Source: Hofstenia miamia
Taxonomy: Eukaryota > Xenacoelomorpha > Acoela
Direction: 5' to 3'
Length of the DNA: 64,000 bases
Assembly: GCA_004352715.1 (NCBI GenBank)
Contig: SCFE01000092.1
Span: forward strand, 805,993 to 869,992
Part shown: in pieces, positions 45,960-57,388 of the stretch
How positions within the stretch are numbered: the stretch's first letter is position 1
Layout: each line of letters opens with the position of its first letter
Position numbers and translations under genes: made by a program
Notes under the pieces: generated by a model
The model's database searches: none
Told to the model about the DNA's origin: nothing
The model's input: the letters and a program-made list of their open reading frames with translations, nothing else

Positions 45960-47182
45960 TTGTTGATATTTCATCATTTTGGTTTTCAGATACCTATGAC
46001 CCCGATATAGCGAAAACACTCCGGTCCAAAATTCAATCATTGTCACAACAAAATATTCCACTCAAAGAGATATATAGACGTTTGAAAATCAGTAGAAACA
46101 ATGCCAGGAAATGGTCTAGATTTGAAGATGGAAATGTTACTCACAAGTAAAGAAAGGGCAAACCCACCAAACTCTCACCAAACACTAAAATCCAAATAAA
46201 GAATCTTGCAAAAGAAAAAGTGGGGGTTTGTATGCGACAAGTTACGAAAAAGGTCAATTTTAGTGAAGATTATGTTTCTTGGAGTAAGAAGATTGGTACC
46301 ACAACTGTCTGGCATTTTGTGAAGTCTACAAACTGGGGAATAACAGCGTATAAGAAATAATTACCTCAATGTTATCAATAAAAAATGTTCAGGAACGTCT
46401 TTCCTTCTGTAACAGAATGGTAAATGAAAGCTATACTGACGATAGTCCAGATGGAAGAAAAAAGAGGGCATATTCTTTTCACAGACGAAAGTCCTATAGA
46501 ATTGAATCCAAAACCAAATCAACAGAACAGAAGAATGATCCTTCCTCAATCCCAATAGTTGCTGTTCCAAAGTTTACTTTCAAAATTATGGTGGCAGGTG
46601 GCATTACAAGATATGGTAAAACAGAAACTTTTGTAGTTGATCAAAATAAAACTGTTAATGGAGAGTATTACAGAGAAAAAATGTTACCAATATACACAGG
46701 TGCAATAAAATCTGCTAGATTAGTTCCTGATCCTTCGCTTGGCATTTTAATCCAAGATGGAGTTCGCTGTCACACAGCCAATGCTACACAAGAACATTAC
46801 TGACAGTGGCATCGGCATCAAGTACTGGAGTGACTGGCCTGGAAATTCGCCAGATCTCAATGTTATAGAGAATAACTAGTCGACCTTACAGGAATCAGTA
46901 TTCAAGGAACCGTGACCAATTAAGCAATCGCGTACGTGAAGAATGGAACGCAATTCCACAATCAACTTTAACATCTTTGGTCGAAAGTTTTCCCAGTCGT
47001 GTGAATCAGTGTCTGGAGAACAATGGATATTCAACAAAATACTGAAACAATGTTATTTAACTAAAATAATTTTGTAGAATACATTTAAAATTGTTTTTAA
47101 TAAAAAATCTTAATATTAATTAGTTTTATTACTTATAATTTTAAAATAATGGAGAGGGGTCAGGAACTTTTGGATAACCCTG
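45960..47182 (+). mobile_element. Tc1-like element (left terminus not found)
   Basis: The right terminus is aggaacttttggataaccctg followed by TA (47183-47184). The transposase frames fill most of the element. A left counterpart (cagggttatccaaaag) was not found upstream of 45966. Confidence 0.75.
45990..47050 (+). pseudogene. Tc1-like transposase (DD34E), frameshifted
   Basis: Blocks across frames: LRSKIQSLSQQNIPLKEIYR and RLKISRNNARKW (HTH); RKGKPTKLSPNTKIQIKNLA (linker); HILFTDESPIELNPKPNQQN (first Asp); KIMVAGGITRYGKTETFVVD and REKMLPIYTGAIKSARLVPD; ILIQDGVRCHTANATQ (second Asp); WPGNSPDLNVIENN (Glu). The distances fit the DD34E layout of Tc1. After a stop the C-terminus continues REEWNAIPQSTLTSLVESFP and NQCLENNGYSTKY. 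At least four frame breaks. Confidence 0.85.
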
Positions 47183-47624
47183 TATTTTCAATGGAGATCA
47201 AGCCTTACTTTTGGTTCTTGCTCAGGAAAATTCTGCGACCACCTTTTCACGGTTGCTATTACAATCACAAACACTGGCAGGATAAAATCTTTGGATATAT
47301 TCAAAACATAACGTCACACATTATTCTAGTCATCACAATGTGTTTGTACCTTGCTTTCAATAATAATTCATTGGTCATTAATGTAATTTTCAATGTATAT
47401 TTAGCTTATTTTTCAATGCTTGAATATTTGCTAGTAGTTGCTTTATACAACATGGAATAATGATATCTTTCAAGTACTCCCGTAAGAACTGACGGTAGAA
47501 TACAGTTTTTAAACATTTGTTTGCTTCTTGCATAATCAAAAACCTTGCTTTATTTTGAAACATTCGCAAGATCAAACATTATAATGGCTCCTTTCTAGGA
47601 GAAGGCCCTTTTCTTATTTAATTA
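47183..47624. other. no gene recognised
   Basis: AT-rich with short chance ORFs only. Confidence 0.4.
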
Positions 47625-48023
47625 ATCATATTTCTCAACCTTTTGTACCAATGGTCCACTTTTCCTCTTAATTTTTTAGCTGGAGCCGCTAAAAAATCAC
47701 TAATAAAATAGCAGAGGAATTGTTAATACATTAAAGATATAATGAATAACTACGCTTTATTTTGAAGGAAAACTAAACTAATACAAATAACTTATTTACC
47801 AATTAAACTTCAAGGAACATTTATGTACATTAGTAAATAATATACCTTTTTAAGATGAGCGAGTAAATAAAATATGAAGAATAAAAAACCTTTTGGACTA
47901 GAATTATCCTATGAACCACTAAAATATCATCGGGGACCGCCAACTCACTAGTTTTTGTAAGTGGACCCCAGTAATTTTTCATGGACCCCTAGAGGCCATG
48001 TAGACCCCGGTTGAGAACCACTG
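47625..48023. mobile_element. hAT-type nonautonomous element
   Basis: The right end ccggttgagaaccactg is the inverse of the hallmark hAT terminus cagtggttctcaacc; the left end is a decayed form (tttctcaacc at 47631). The body has paired tggtccactttt and agtggaccccag motifs in opposite orientation. No coding capacity in about 400 bp. Confidence 0.75.
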
Positions 48024-49794
48024 ACTTAGATCACGAAGAAATTAAGTATTTATATTTTGCAGATAAAATCGTACATCTTAGAACTCAATAAACTATAAAA
48101 TTATTCTCTTATTAGAAATATTTCACAAAATTAAGAAATAATTCATGAAATTGACTAAAAGTTCGTTAAAATGCATAGTAGAAACTATTTAAGGCTTAAT
48201 GAAATAACTTGTTCATAAAACTAAACGCGGGAGCATAAAAACAATTGTCTGTTGGTAAAAAACTTTTGTTACTACAACGAAACAATGACTATCTTCAAAT
48301 CAAGAACACGAATCCCGTTCAAAAAAACATCTGGAATCTAACATAATTCTGTATTTTTAGAGGTCGATGTAGTATTTGGAGCAAAATAATATTTGATCAG
48401 AATCTGCATGCACATAGTGAAGTTTATGCTTCACTAAAGACGATTGTGTAGGAAAGATTTGAAAATATGTAAAAAAGTGTTTAAATGCATTTACTTTAAA
48501 AGTAACTTAATACAAAAGTCTCAGGAGCAATGCGCTGGTAGGGTAGTAATAAAATGTATATCAAAAAATTTCCAATGAAAAAATTAACTTACTGAGATTT
48601 AGAAAATATCGATGTTTGTATTATCATAATCACTGGCAAGAAAGTTTCCAATCAAATATTAAATAGAAATTTACATAAATTGTATTACGAGACAAAGTTT
48701 TACTTGTATAGGATGAAAAAATCTAAGATAATTGGCTTTGAATAAGTTCGATAACATTCCATTCATTGAAGACAATCAAAATGAATATATCTTAGGACTA
48801 AAGATGTCAATCCAAAAATTGTCAATGCATTCGATCTCAACTAACAATTATAATAATAGTACGAATTATTATATGATAAATTTGAATAACTTAATATTGG
48901 GACTAGTAATATTACATGCTAGTGAATAATAAAAAACGTAGAAAAAATCAAACCTTTTTATTGATTTTGCATGAGATTTGATATAAGCGATTTGTTAGAT
49001 ATTCATTTTCGTATGAACGTATAGGTTGGAGAACTGGGTCGCCTCTATAAAGTACATTTACTCTGCGGTCGCCATTGAGCAGCTAAACATTTTAATTCAA
49101 AAGCGATTAGTTTTGTTATTCAATTTCAATAATTAAATCCTTACACACATTAGTAAATAAGAAAATTGCATTAGTTACTAAAATCATAATAATACTAATT
49201 ATTTTATCCATGCCCACTCATATAATATAATAATGGATTCCATGAAGACTCAGTTTTCAAAAAATTTGATTTCAAACAGTTGATAATTAAACAACTTAAA
49301 AACTATTAAATAGATACTAAAGTCAAGTTTGTTTATGTTTATCATATGCCAAAAACAAGTAAAAATGCCTAAAATATAAATCGAAAATTACCCAAAATAA
49401 AATTTTCTGTATATATTTGGGCTGAGTATGAGTGCGAGAACTCACCTTGTTTCTTCCCCTACTCCAATAGCTCTTGCTGAGATGACTTTATTTTAGTACG
49501 AAATGGAGCGTTAGCATAAAAAGTTCGAATGGTTATAAACTATATACGTAATGTAATGTAATAAAATCATATTCGCAGTTTTATGTTCATATATAACTCT
49601 TGGTAAAGATATGTCGCAAATTTTTATTGGTAAATTAACAACACCGATTATTGATTGAATCATGTGGGTACTGAAAAGCTTTTTGTCTATCATTGGCCCG
49701 GACGGACAAATTAAGAAAATAAAGTATACCATTATCGTCTTAAATGCGTATTTAAATAATGCATCCACCAAATATGTGGCGACTCCTTCATATT
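48024..49794. other. no gene recognised
   Basis: AT-rich. Overlapping frames on both strands around 49511-49807 are open but match no family known to me. Confidence 0.35.
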
Positions 49795-50093
49795 CTGCAA
49801 TCAGCACTGTATCAATGATTTATTTAGGTATTGGAGTTGGCAATAGCACGCTTAAAGTAGTATATGATAGTGATATTGAAATTGACGAAATAGACGTTGA
49901 AACCAGATGCAAGCATCCATTACGTTATAAATTNNNNNNNNNNNNNNNNNNNNNCTGCAATCAGCACTGTATCAATGATTTATTTAGGTATTGGAGTTGG
50001 CAATAGCACGCTTAAAGTAGTATATGATAGTGATATTGAAATTGACGAAATAGACGTTGAAACCAGATGCAAGCATCCATGACGTTATAAATT
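49795..50093. other. false gap: 139-bp overlap on both sides of 21 N
   Basis: 49795-49933 and 49955-50093 are the same 139 bp with a single difference (t/g near the end), separated by N at 49934-49954. This is an unmerged contig overlap, so ORFs that appear repeated here are one sequence. Confidence 0.9.
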
Positions 50094-50411
50094 GAAGTAT
50101 AATTTCTGACGAACAGGTGTGTCTTGTAAAATCAACAAATATATTGTTGAATAACTACTTTGCAGCAAAAAATTTCATGTAATAGATACATTTATGTTTT
50201 TTCTTATTTAAAACCATTGAAGTTGTCGAAGTGCAAAACAATTGTAATCATGAGTCATAACATCTAAAGATAAAATGTAACAATTCACTTGAGTAGATTG
50301 ACCATCCAAGCGCAAGCGATTTACAGTTTGCAAAAAATGATAAAGTACAAGCGCGATAGCGAGGTTTAAAAGCGTACCTTAGTAAACAACCAATAAGTTT
50401 CTAAGTTCTTT
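50094..50411. other. no gene recognised
   Basis: Flanking sequence left of the Mutator-like element. Confidence 0.4.
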
Positions 50412-53331
50412 AAGGGGGGAGTATCACCGGGAAAATTGTCAAATCACCGAATCTCGCAAATCGCGTTTAAACCCAGTGTTTATGAGGGAGTCATTATTAA
50501 ACTGTATGATACTTTTTAAATTTTTGAAATCCATCAAGTAGTTTATTTTTTACAATTTTTTTTCTGATGGTAGGTATCTGTAGTAACACATTTGTTTGGC
50601 ATAGCAACGATATTTCAAGTTGGATATTTTTTTTAGTTTGCTGTCTAAAGGTAATAAAACAATAAGGATCTCCCCGATTGTTTACAAACAAAATCACGTT
50701 TCCAAGCGGTTTCTTCAAACACTCCTCCTGTAACTTTCAATTTTCAACATTAATTTTATAGATTTAGATACTTTTCTTGTCAACAAAATCGACATCACAA
50801 AACGAAAAAGACAACATTCCATGGCAATCGTTATACTCATGGGTCTGACGATAGATCTAGATCTAGGTCCACTGAGAGTAAAGTGGTTGTGGACAGGGAC
50901 AGTGATCCTAGTCCTAGGCCAAGTACCAGCACTGGTATCACTCATGATGAAGGCCCCTCCGTCTCGGAAATCAGAACCCCTAAACGTGTTGCGCAAACAC
51001 CAATTCCAAGTGGTTCCGCGAAGAAGCTGAAGCTCATGTATAATGTTTTTAAATCGAATTCTGACAATGAAGATTCAGCCTCAGATTCAGAAGAACATTC
51101 TGACCAAACTAATGGTAAAATTCTATCTGAGACAGGGTACCGAATAATTGATATGGCCATACTAAAACATCAAATTGCAAATCAAGTCTCCTGCAGGTTT
51201 TGTCACTACACAGTGGATCTGGTGGAGGTAGACAGAAAAGGACTTGGTAGCCTCTTTTCCTTTAAATGTAGCAATAAGAATTGCAGAGAGCAAGTTCCTT
51301 TTCCCTCAAATGAGCAAATAAATGTTTGTCCAAGTGGCAGTTTGAAAGTTCATTCAGTTAATAGGCAATCTTGCTTTGCAATAAAATGCATCGGAGGTGG
51401 ACGTCAGGACCTTGCAACGTTTTGTGGTGCAATGAATCTACCCCCGCCAATAGAGAAATCCAGCTTTCAACAAGTGAAAGCAAGATTTGAGAGGGCTGTT
51501 AAAGATGCTTCTAGTACAAGTATGAAGAATGCAGCAAAAATTGAATATGACATGGCAGATGAGAGTGCGTCTACGTCACGCGATATTGACGTTTCTACGG
51601 ATGGCACCTATATGACTCGAGGTCACACATCAAATATTGGTGTCACAACTACAATTGGCCTTGTAACTGGAAAAACACTAGATTATGGTGTGCGATCTAA
51701 GGTCTGCAAAATGTGTGATTACTGGAATTCAAAAGATAAATCCTCTGCAGAATACAAGGCCTGGAGAGCAACTCATTCTCAATACTGCACGATTACCCAT
51801 ACAGGATCTTCTGGCAGCATTGAAAGTGATATCGCTGTCGAGATATTTTGCCGTTCCGAGGTGAAATATAACCTACGATACACTAGGTTTCTTGGTGATG
51901 GTGACACTAATAGCTTTAGTAAAGTTGAAAAATCCAAGCCTTATGGGGATACAGCTGTCACCAAAATCGAATGCACTGGCCACATTCAAAAGCGGATGGG
52001 TACCCGTCTTCGTAAAGTGAAAACCACTAATAGTGGAAAGAAATTGGAAGCTTCCTTTGAAGCTCGGAGAGAACGAAGGCGCAGAAAATTGGCAACAGAG
52101 GAGTCTAAGAAGATTTCAGAAGGCTTTCCGTATGCTTCCGGGGAGCATAATTTAGATGGGATGCGGAAAGGTGTTTGGTCGATTTATTTTCACAAACTTT
52201 CAGCCGATAAGCACCCAAGTCATGAGTTGTGCGATCCTAAGTGGTGCAAATTCCTAAAGGATCCGTCAAAATATAGACACAAAAACTGTTTGCCTGAGGC
52301 AATAATGAACCTGATAAAGCCCATCTTTCGTGATCTGTCACACCCTGATCTTCTGAATAAGTGCCTTGATGGTTTCACGCAAAATTCGAATGAATCGATT
52401 AACAATTTGATTTGGAAATTCTGCCCAAAGGTAAAGAATCATGGCATTCAATCCGTCAATATTGCTGTTGGCATTGCTGTAATAATTTTCAATGATGGCA
52501 TGACTCATCTAAAAAACGTGCTAATCAACTTGGGACTACCATATGGCCATTTTTCAGCGAGGTACTTTAAATACCGCGATGAAATGAGGATTCGAGCGGC
52601 TGAGAAAAAAGCTTCTGAAGCCTCCTTTGAAGCTCGGAGAGAACGAAGGCGCAGAAAATTGGCAACAGAGGAGTCTAAGAAGATTTCAGAAGGCTTTCCG
52701 TATGCTTCCGGGGAGCATGTGAAGGAAAAAAACTGAAAAGTTGGATTGAAGTCATTCGTTTTTCAATAAAATTGTGATCATGATTTTCTTCCGTTTTTTA
52801 TGTTTTTTGATAGCACTTTTGCCATAACTTTTTTATTTATCAAGATAATCTAATGAAACTTTCTGTGCTTGTACAACAGGCATACAGGAGTGTTGTGTTC
52901 TAAGGATTTGAAGATCTCTTTTAATTTAAAAATGTTACAAACTTTAATGTCATACAATTTTTGACAATTTTAGTACATATTTTTATACGGCTATAAATGT
53001 AACAGATTGAGATCTTCTTCAAAACCCATAGAACAAAACATTCTTCATTATGTTTCTAAACCCCTCACTAAATTTTGTACCAATTGATTGAGAAGGTTTT
53101 TCATGAATGGAATAGTCCCATAGCCACTTTTTTATATTTGAGACATGTGTGACCTTGACCTTTTTGACCCCATGACCTCTAAATTAAGTAAGGTCACCAA
53201 CATTTCATGTGGTTTCGAAAGTTCAATCCACCAGCTAAACCATGTGAAAGAATGAGGGCTCTAATACTATTTTTTTATTTTTTATGATTTTTTAAAGTCG
53301 ACAACTCCTCTCCCGGTGATACTCCCCCCTT
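50412..53331 (+). mobile_element. Mutator-like element with ~23-bp TIRs
   Basis: The left end aaggggggagtatcaccggg and the inverted right end are identical over about 21 bp, with a further gttgtc-type match inside. Flanks aagttcttt (50403-50411) and aagttaaca (53332-53340) agree at five of nine positions, so a decayed 9-bp target duplication is possible but unproven. One long transposase ORF fills the middle. Confidence 0.85.
50754..52736 (+). CDS. Mutator-like transposase with internal tail duplication
   Basis: The frame is open from 50754 to the stop at 52736. There is no in-frame ATG before 51000; the conventional start at 50883 is GTG, so the true start was lost or lies in an upstream exon (a ttttatag acceptor-like site ends at 50761). 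Order: Arg/Ser-rich start (DDRSRSRSTESK), Cys-rich block (CRFCHYTVDL...CSNKNCREQVPF), DVSTDGTYMTRGHTSNIG with the first catalytic Asp, KVCKMCDYWNSKDKS, RFLGDGDTNSFSKV with the second acidic motif, CTGHIQKRMGTRLRKVK, and FTQNSNESINNLIW with a candidate catalytic Glu. This layout is that of the Mutator-like transposase domain widespread in arthropods and cnidarians. 52047-52148 is a 102-bp copy of 52617-52718 with one mismatch; it occupies the place where relatives have a conserved LTDxxIDxLQNYYG helix, so the enzyme is probably inactive despite the long ORF. Confidence 0.87.
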   Translation, partial: FYRFRYFSCQQNRHHKTKKTTFHGNRYTHGSDDRSRSRSTESKVVVDRDSDPSPRPSTSTGITHDEGPSVSEIRTPKRVAQTPIPSGSAKKLKLMYNVFKSNSDNEDSASDSEEHSDQTNGKILSETGYRIIDMAILKHQIANQVSCRFCHYTVDLVEVDRKGLGSLFSFKCSNKNCREQVPFPSNEQINVCPSGSLKVHSVNRQSCFAIKCIGGGRQDLATFCGAMNLPPPIEKSSFQQVKARFERAVKDASSTSMKNAAKIEYDMADESASTSRDIDVSTDGTYMTRGHTSNIGVTTTIGLVTGKTLDYGVRSKVCKMCDYWNSKDKSSAEYKAWRATHSQYCTITHTGSSGSIESDIAVEIFCRSEVKYNLRYTRFLGDGDTNSFSKVEKSKPYGDTAVTKIECTGHIQKRMGTRLRKVKTTNSGKKLEASFEARRERRRRKLATEESKKISEGFPYASGEHNLDGMRKGVWSIYFHKLSADKHPSHELCDPKWCKFLKDPSKYRHKNCLPEAIMNLIKPIFRDLSHPDLLNKCLDGFTQNSNESINNLIWKFCPKVKNHGIQSVNIAVGIAVIIFNDGMTHLKNVLINLGLPYGHFSARYFKYRDEMRIRAAEKKASEASFEARRERRRRKLATEESKKISEGFPYASGEHVKEKN

Positions 53332-53399
53332 AAGTTAACATTAACATCAAGTATTATTAAGATGAATGTATTTAGATGTTATATTATTCTCACAATGCT

Positions 53400-53886
53400 A
53401 AAAAAATATTCTGGACTTCAAAACCTCACATTATTGCAACAATACTGGATCATTGCACGAAAATGTCATCTACTAAATCTCATTCGATGTTCTTGAAATT
53501 TCCAGAAGAAAAATGTAAGGACATTTTCCCAACAATTGAAATTTTGAGATGAGTTTACGAACAAATCAAGATGACAGCGCCGATACTGATGATATCCCGT
53601 CGCGAAACAAATACAAAAAATCTCCCTCCATGACTTCAGCACAACTTCAAATCACTTGCTACGAATAATTTTAGCTGGTGGAGGCTTATTTCACAGTACC
53701 GGCACTGTGACATACTGAAATTTTGGAGTACAAATACAAATGCTTTTAAAAATACGACTTTGGCAAGCCAACGATGTCTCCAGATGTGAAGAGGCTGTTC
53801 TCAGCCTCTGGTAACACACTTCCAAAGAAACGAAGTCGTCATGGGGCTTACACATTTGAAAATTTGCTGCTATTACGTATAAATTA
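53400..53886 (+). pseudogene. hAT transposase C-terminal fragment
   Basis: Best part is 53753-53886: PTMSPDVKRLFSASGNTLPK followed by KRSRHG and FENLLLLRIN-stop, the hAT dimerisation domain end (ERxFSxxGxxxxxxRxxLxxxxxxxLxxxxxN). Upstream, 53640-53745 gives LVEAYFTVP and EILEY pieces in broken frames. Only the C-terminus remains. Confidence 0.72.
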
Positions 53887-54079
53887 AAAATAAATAATTT
53901 TAAGAAATAATTTTATTTTTAAAATAATTTTTAAAAATGTTTTTATCCCCAAAATCGCAAAATCATTCAGAATTTTTAAAATCAAAGTATTAAGCAGTTA
54001 AATTTATTAGTGTGAATGTTCATGATGCGATTAATTGGCGGCAACTCATTTCAGGAAAAAGACCTGCATAGAGTAGATA

Positions 54080-54361
54080 ATGTATAATCAAAACGTTGGT
54101 GATAAATTAATCATTCACTGCAATCAAAATCAATGCTATAATAATAATATATATTACAAACAAATTTGTACATTTTATTGTGTAAATTTGCCATACATGG
54201 TACGTGTTGCAAGGAATACTGTATTACAATTAATTTCAATAAATGAAGTGATCAAAGCTTGTACGATTGACCATGTATATGCCAATGTTTCAACAGGAAA
54301 CTCTTCTGATTATGATTCTCTTAAAAATAAAAAAATTAATATGATGAAGAAAATGAAGTAA
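54080..54361 (+). CDS. hypothetical ORF
   Basis: 93-codon ATG ORF of low complexity (many Asn, Ile, Lys). No recognised motif; probably chance in AT-rich sequence. Confidence 0.15.
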   Translation: MYNQNVGDKLIIHCNQNQCYNNNIYYKQICTFYCVNLPYMVRVARNTVLQLISINEVIKACTIDHVYANVSTGNSSDYDSLKNKKINMMKKMK

Positions 54362-54496
54362 ATTTTTTGTCGGATAGGACGGCACTACTAACTAGCTACT
54401 GGTCGATGATTCCCAAAATTTTACTGCTTGAGCTACACAGAAAAACATATTACAGCTAGCTCCTAGATTGACTGCTTATGCAAACATGATCTCGAG

Positions 54497-54712
54497 ATGA
54501 CAATGGATGATACAATTCGAGTAAATAGGGGTGAACTGAAACCAATGTTCGCATCACACAAACGATGTGACCTTTATGAAATCTACAGTAAGTGGACACA
54601 CATGGAACATGGTTTCTTATGTAGCAAAAATGAACATAGTTGTAAACTTTCTATCAACTGCGCACCAAAAAAACAGTTGCAGATACAAGTCCGAGATAAG
54701 AGCCTGAAGTGA
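54497..54712 (+). CDS. unrecognised 71-residue Cys-containing ORF
   Basis: Reads MTMDDTIRVNRGELKPMFAS, KRCDLYEIYSKWTHMEHGFL and CKLSINCAPKKQLQIQVRDK. The balanced composition, evenly spaced cysteines and lack of runs make it look more like true protein than its neighbours. I do not recognise the family. It may be a surviving exon; it ends at a TGA shortly before the P-element-like insertion. Confidence 0.35.
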   Translation: MTMDDTIRVNRGELKPMFASHKRCDLYEIYSKWTHMEHGFLCSKNEHSCKLSINCAPKKQLQIQVRDKSLK

Positions 54713-54904
54713 TATCTTATTATATAAGAACAGGTGGAGCTGATGCTGCAGATGAAGGTGTTGAAGCATACACCATAACGTTTAAATGTTGCCCATGGCA
54801 TGTTATTTTTTTGCAATATTTTGGATTTGCTTGGAATTTTTATGCAAAGAAAATTCGATAACATTGTGTAAACTGTGTGCAACTATTTAATAATTTTGTT
54901 GAAT

Positions 54905-56141
54905 CACAGAGCTCGGAATAACAGGAGGTGACACAGAAATATTATAATAAAAATGTGTAGGTAGGAAAATTTTTTGCAACACATACAGAAACGTTAATTA
55001 ATGGATTGCTCTATTACATTGTGGATTAAATATGCCTAATGCATGTTGTCTACCAGTTTACTAATGTTCTTGGTGAGTCTGGTTCACTAAATCATGTTCC
55101 AAAACAACACAGAAGGTATTCCAATGCATTGTTTTCATTTTCATTAAAATTATCAATTTTATCTCCACATGCATATCTTTATGTTCGTGCCCCCATAGCA
55201 ATCAACAATGAATAAAATGCTTAACTTTGGAAACTAGTTTTGGTATGTTTCGTACTTTGATGGGATTAAAAGTACTTTCAGAATTTTTATTAGATTTTGG
55301 ATTTTCATATGTAATGCTAGGAGAATTTCAGAGTGATCCACTTGAGCATCAATTTGGAATTTACCGGCAGTCTTCAGGAAGCAGTGACTATGTGTCTGAA
55401 AATCAAATGGTGAATACATTTAAAAATAATACTGCCCAATTATAGAATGAAATGGTGCTTCATATAGATTATTCCTGCGAGTCAGATTATAAATTTTGTG
55501 AAGCAGAACCTGATAACTGTATTATCAGACAGAACTATTTGCGATTTTATCAACAATTGGTTAAGTAACTCTATTGTGTACGTTGCTGGATTTATTGTAG
55601 CAAAATTTCAATTGGTTGATTTTAAAGGCTCAAATGATATGATTAAAAATGCAGATTTCATTCAGGAACTTTCTCGTGGTCGTCTATCAATTCCCGATGA
55701 AACAATAATTAAGTATATATTAAATTGCTATGAAATTTATTTGACTGGGCACAACATCACATGCACTTTATACATTACAAAACTTTTAGAATCACTGGCA
55801 ACTGAAAATGAAGAATATGAAAGACTATTTACTCCTCTACACAAAATTTCTAGATGTTTGTTCAACACTTTCACTAAAGATGACACCCGCAAGTTAGATG
55901 ATGAAAAGCGGAAACTTTCAAACACATATAAATCACAACGAGTACTTAAGAAGCTTCGTTCTTCATCTAATTTTAGTTAATTTTCTATGTATGTAAAATG
56001 ATACCTTTAGTTTTAATGTAACAATTTGCTATAGTTGTTTTGAAATTTTACTGTATTTTATACAGAGCTTAAGAAAATTTCCCACCTACACATTTTTTCT
56101 AAAATATTTCCGTGTCACCTCCTGTTATTCAGAGCTCCTTG
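54905..56141 (+). mobile_element. P-element-like transposon, internally deleted
   Basis: Perfect 8-bp direct repeats tgttgaat flank the element (54897-54904, 56142-56149). Terminal inverted repeats start cacagagctcggaataacag (left) and caaggagctctgaataacag (right, inverted) and continue for about 65 bp with few mismatches, including aggaggtgacac and aaatgtgtaggt. An 8-bp duplication, CA-starting ends and a gaataaca motif are features of the P superfamily. At 1,237 bp it is too short for a full P transposase, so it depends on another copy. Confidence 0.88.
55227..55980 (+). pseudogene. P-element/THAP9-like transposase C-terminal remnant
   Basis: 55227-55445 reads LKVLSEFLLDFGFSYVML then FQSDPLEHQFGIYRQSSGSS, a block typical of THAP/P-type transposase C-termini (F-x-x-DPLE-x-x-FG-x-YR-x-x-SG). 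After a stop and a one-base shift, 55498-55980 continues SNSIVYVAGFIVAKFQL and ends LKKLRSSSNFS-stop; IVYVAGFIVAK matches the YIAGYxxxK motif of the same proteins. The THAP DNA-binding domain and most of the catalytic core are missing, as expected of a deletion derivative. Confidence 0.7.
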
Positions 56142-56562
56142 TGTTGAATACAACCCAATTTTCACATTTGAATCTTTCATTAAAAATTACAGCCTGAATA
56201 TTAATTTTAATAATTCCTTCAAATGAAATATGATAATATATAATGTTAGTTAAATTTTAAGGCATAGCTTTAATTTCGATGGAAAACAATTTCAATTTAA
56301 GACAGAATTTATATGTTTCGGTCCACCATATGCAGGTAAAGAAAAAAATTTACGCATGCAGTTCTACGAACCGAGTATTGAAAATGGAAAATTACAAACA
56401 AAAAAGTACGAACATGGTTTTGTGTTCATTTATATGGCACTAGCTGGCGTAATTAAGTAGTAATTAAATGCATGCGTTGGGCCAACCTTGTAGCTGCTAT
56501 AGGGAATGAAGCAGTTCTAGACTGCTATATATTGTGCTTAACAAAGTTGCTTATGGATTCGT

Positions 56563-57388
56563 GTGCCAATCAGAAGTGATGTTGTCACTCGTGTCATGTT
56601 ACCTGTCGAAATAAACAAATATTTGAATGTTTGTATATGCTTGTTTTGGATGTTTTGGAAGTATGAAATATTTTTTGCCGCTATACCCTCCGAAAATTTG
56701 TTCAAATTGTGTCCAAGCTTGATCAACTGTCGTGTTCAAAAAACCAATTACGAGAGGACGTCTTTATGGTGTCGGGAAAAAAGTTTGAAGCTCAAACCAA
56801 CAAGAATTTTCATGTTTGGTGTGGGCTGTCCCAGATTGATTTGGTTATGCATACTGAAGACAAGAAGTTCTACAATGACACTTTTGTCTACACACTCACT
56901 AGTTTAATTGGCTACCTTCGACAGAAACGAAAAATAAACAGAGATTATTTCAATCTGCCAAAACATGTTTGGTTTTATTGCTTGTCCTTGGCCAGATTGC
57001 CACTCCTGTACTCGCTATCGTGTGAAAGTTTCATGTCAAAGTAACTGACGAGAAACTCCCCGCTAAAGTGGAAAGTCTAATTCGAAACTTATGGAATTGC
57101 ATAGTTGATCCAACAGCGCAAGAAACACAAAGCAAAGTAGGTGTTCGGGTGTCAAACTATTCTGTTCACTTTATGGCAGTCACCAGCATCTTGCAAAACC
57201 TTGGCTTGGGTGTTTATGATATCTGGGAAAGATTTGTAACAAAAGAACGTGAAAGTATTATGAGAAACTTAGCTACACTCTTTGCAAAAATTATTAGTCA
57301 ACTCATGAAAACTCTAGAAGACAATGCTGGTTATGGGGAAGGCGTTCTCCAACAAGCATTTGAACAAACCTTCCTGCCCAAAATTTAA
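56563..57388 (+). pseudogene. unrecognised coding remnant
   Basis: Two frames look coding: 56709-57044 (KNFHVWCGLSQIDLVMHTED, YTLTSLIGYLRQKRKINRDY) and, shifted, 57040-57388 (VSNYSVHFMAVTSILQNLGL, DIWERFVTKERESIMRNLAT, EDNAGYGEGVLQQAFEQTFL) ending in a stop. I cannot assign them. Several frameshifts suggest a pseudogene or an element-borne gene. Confidence 0.35.

Noticed and set aside
49511-49807. 98-codon minus-strand ORF with hydrophobic stretches
   Set aside because: Overlaps a false gap and an opposing ORF, no recognisable motif; AT-rich chance ORF is as likely.
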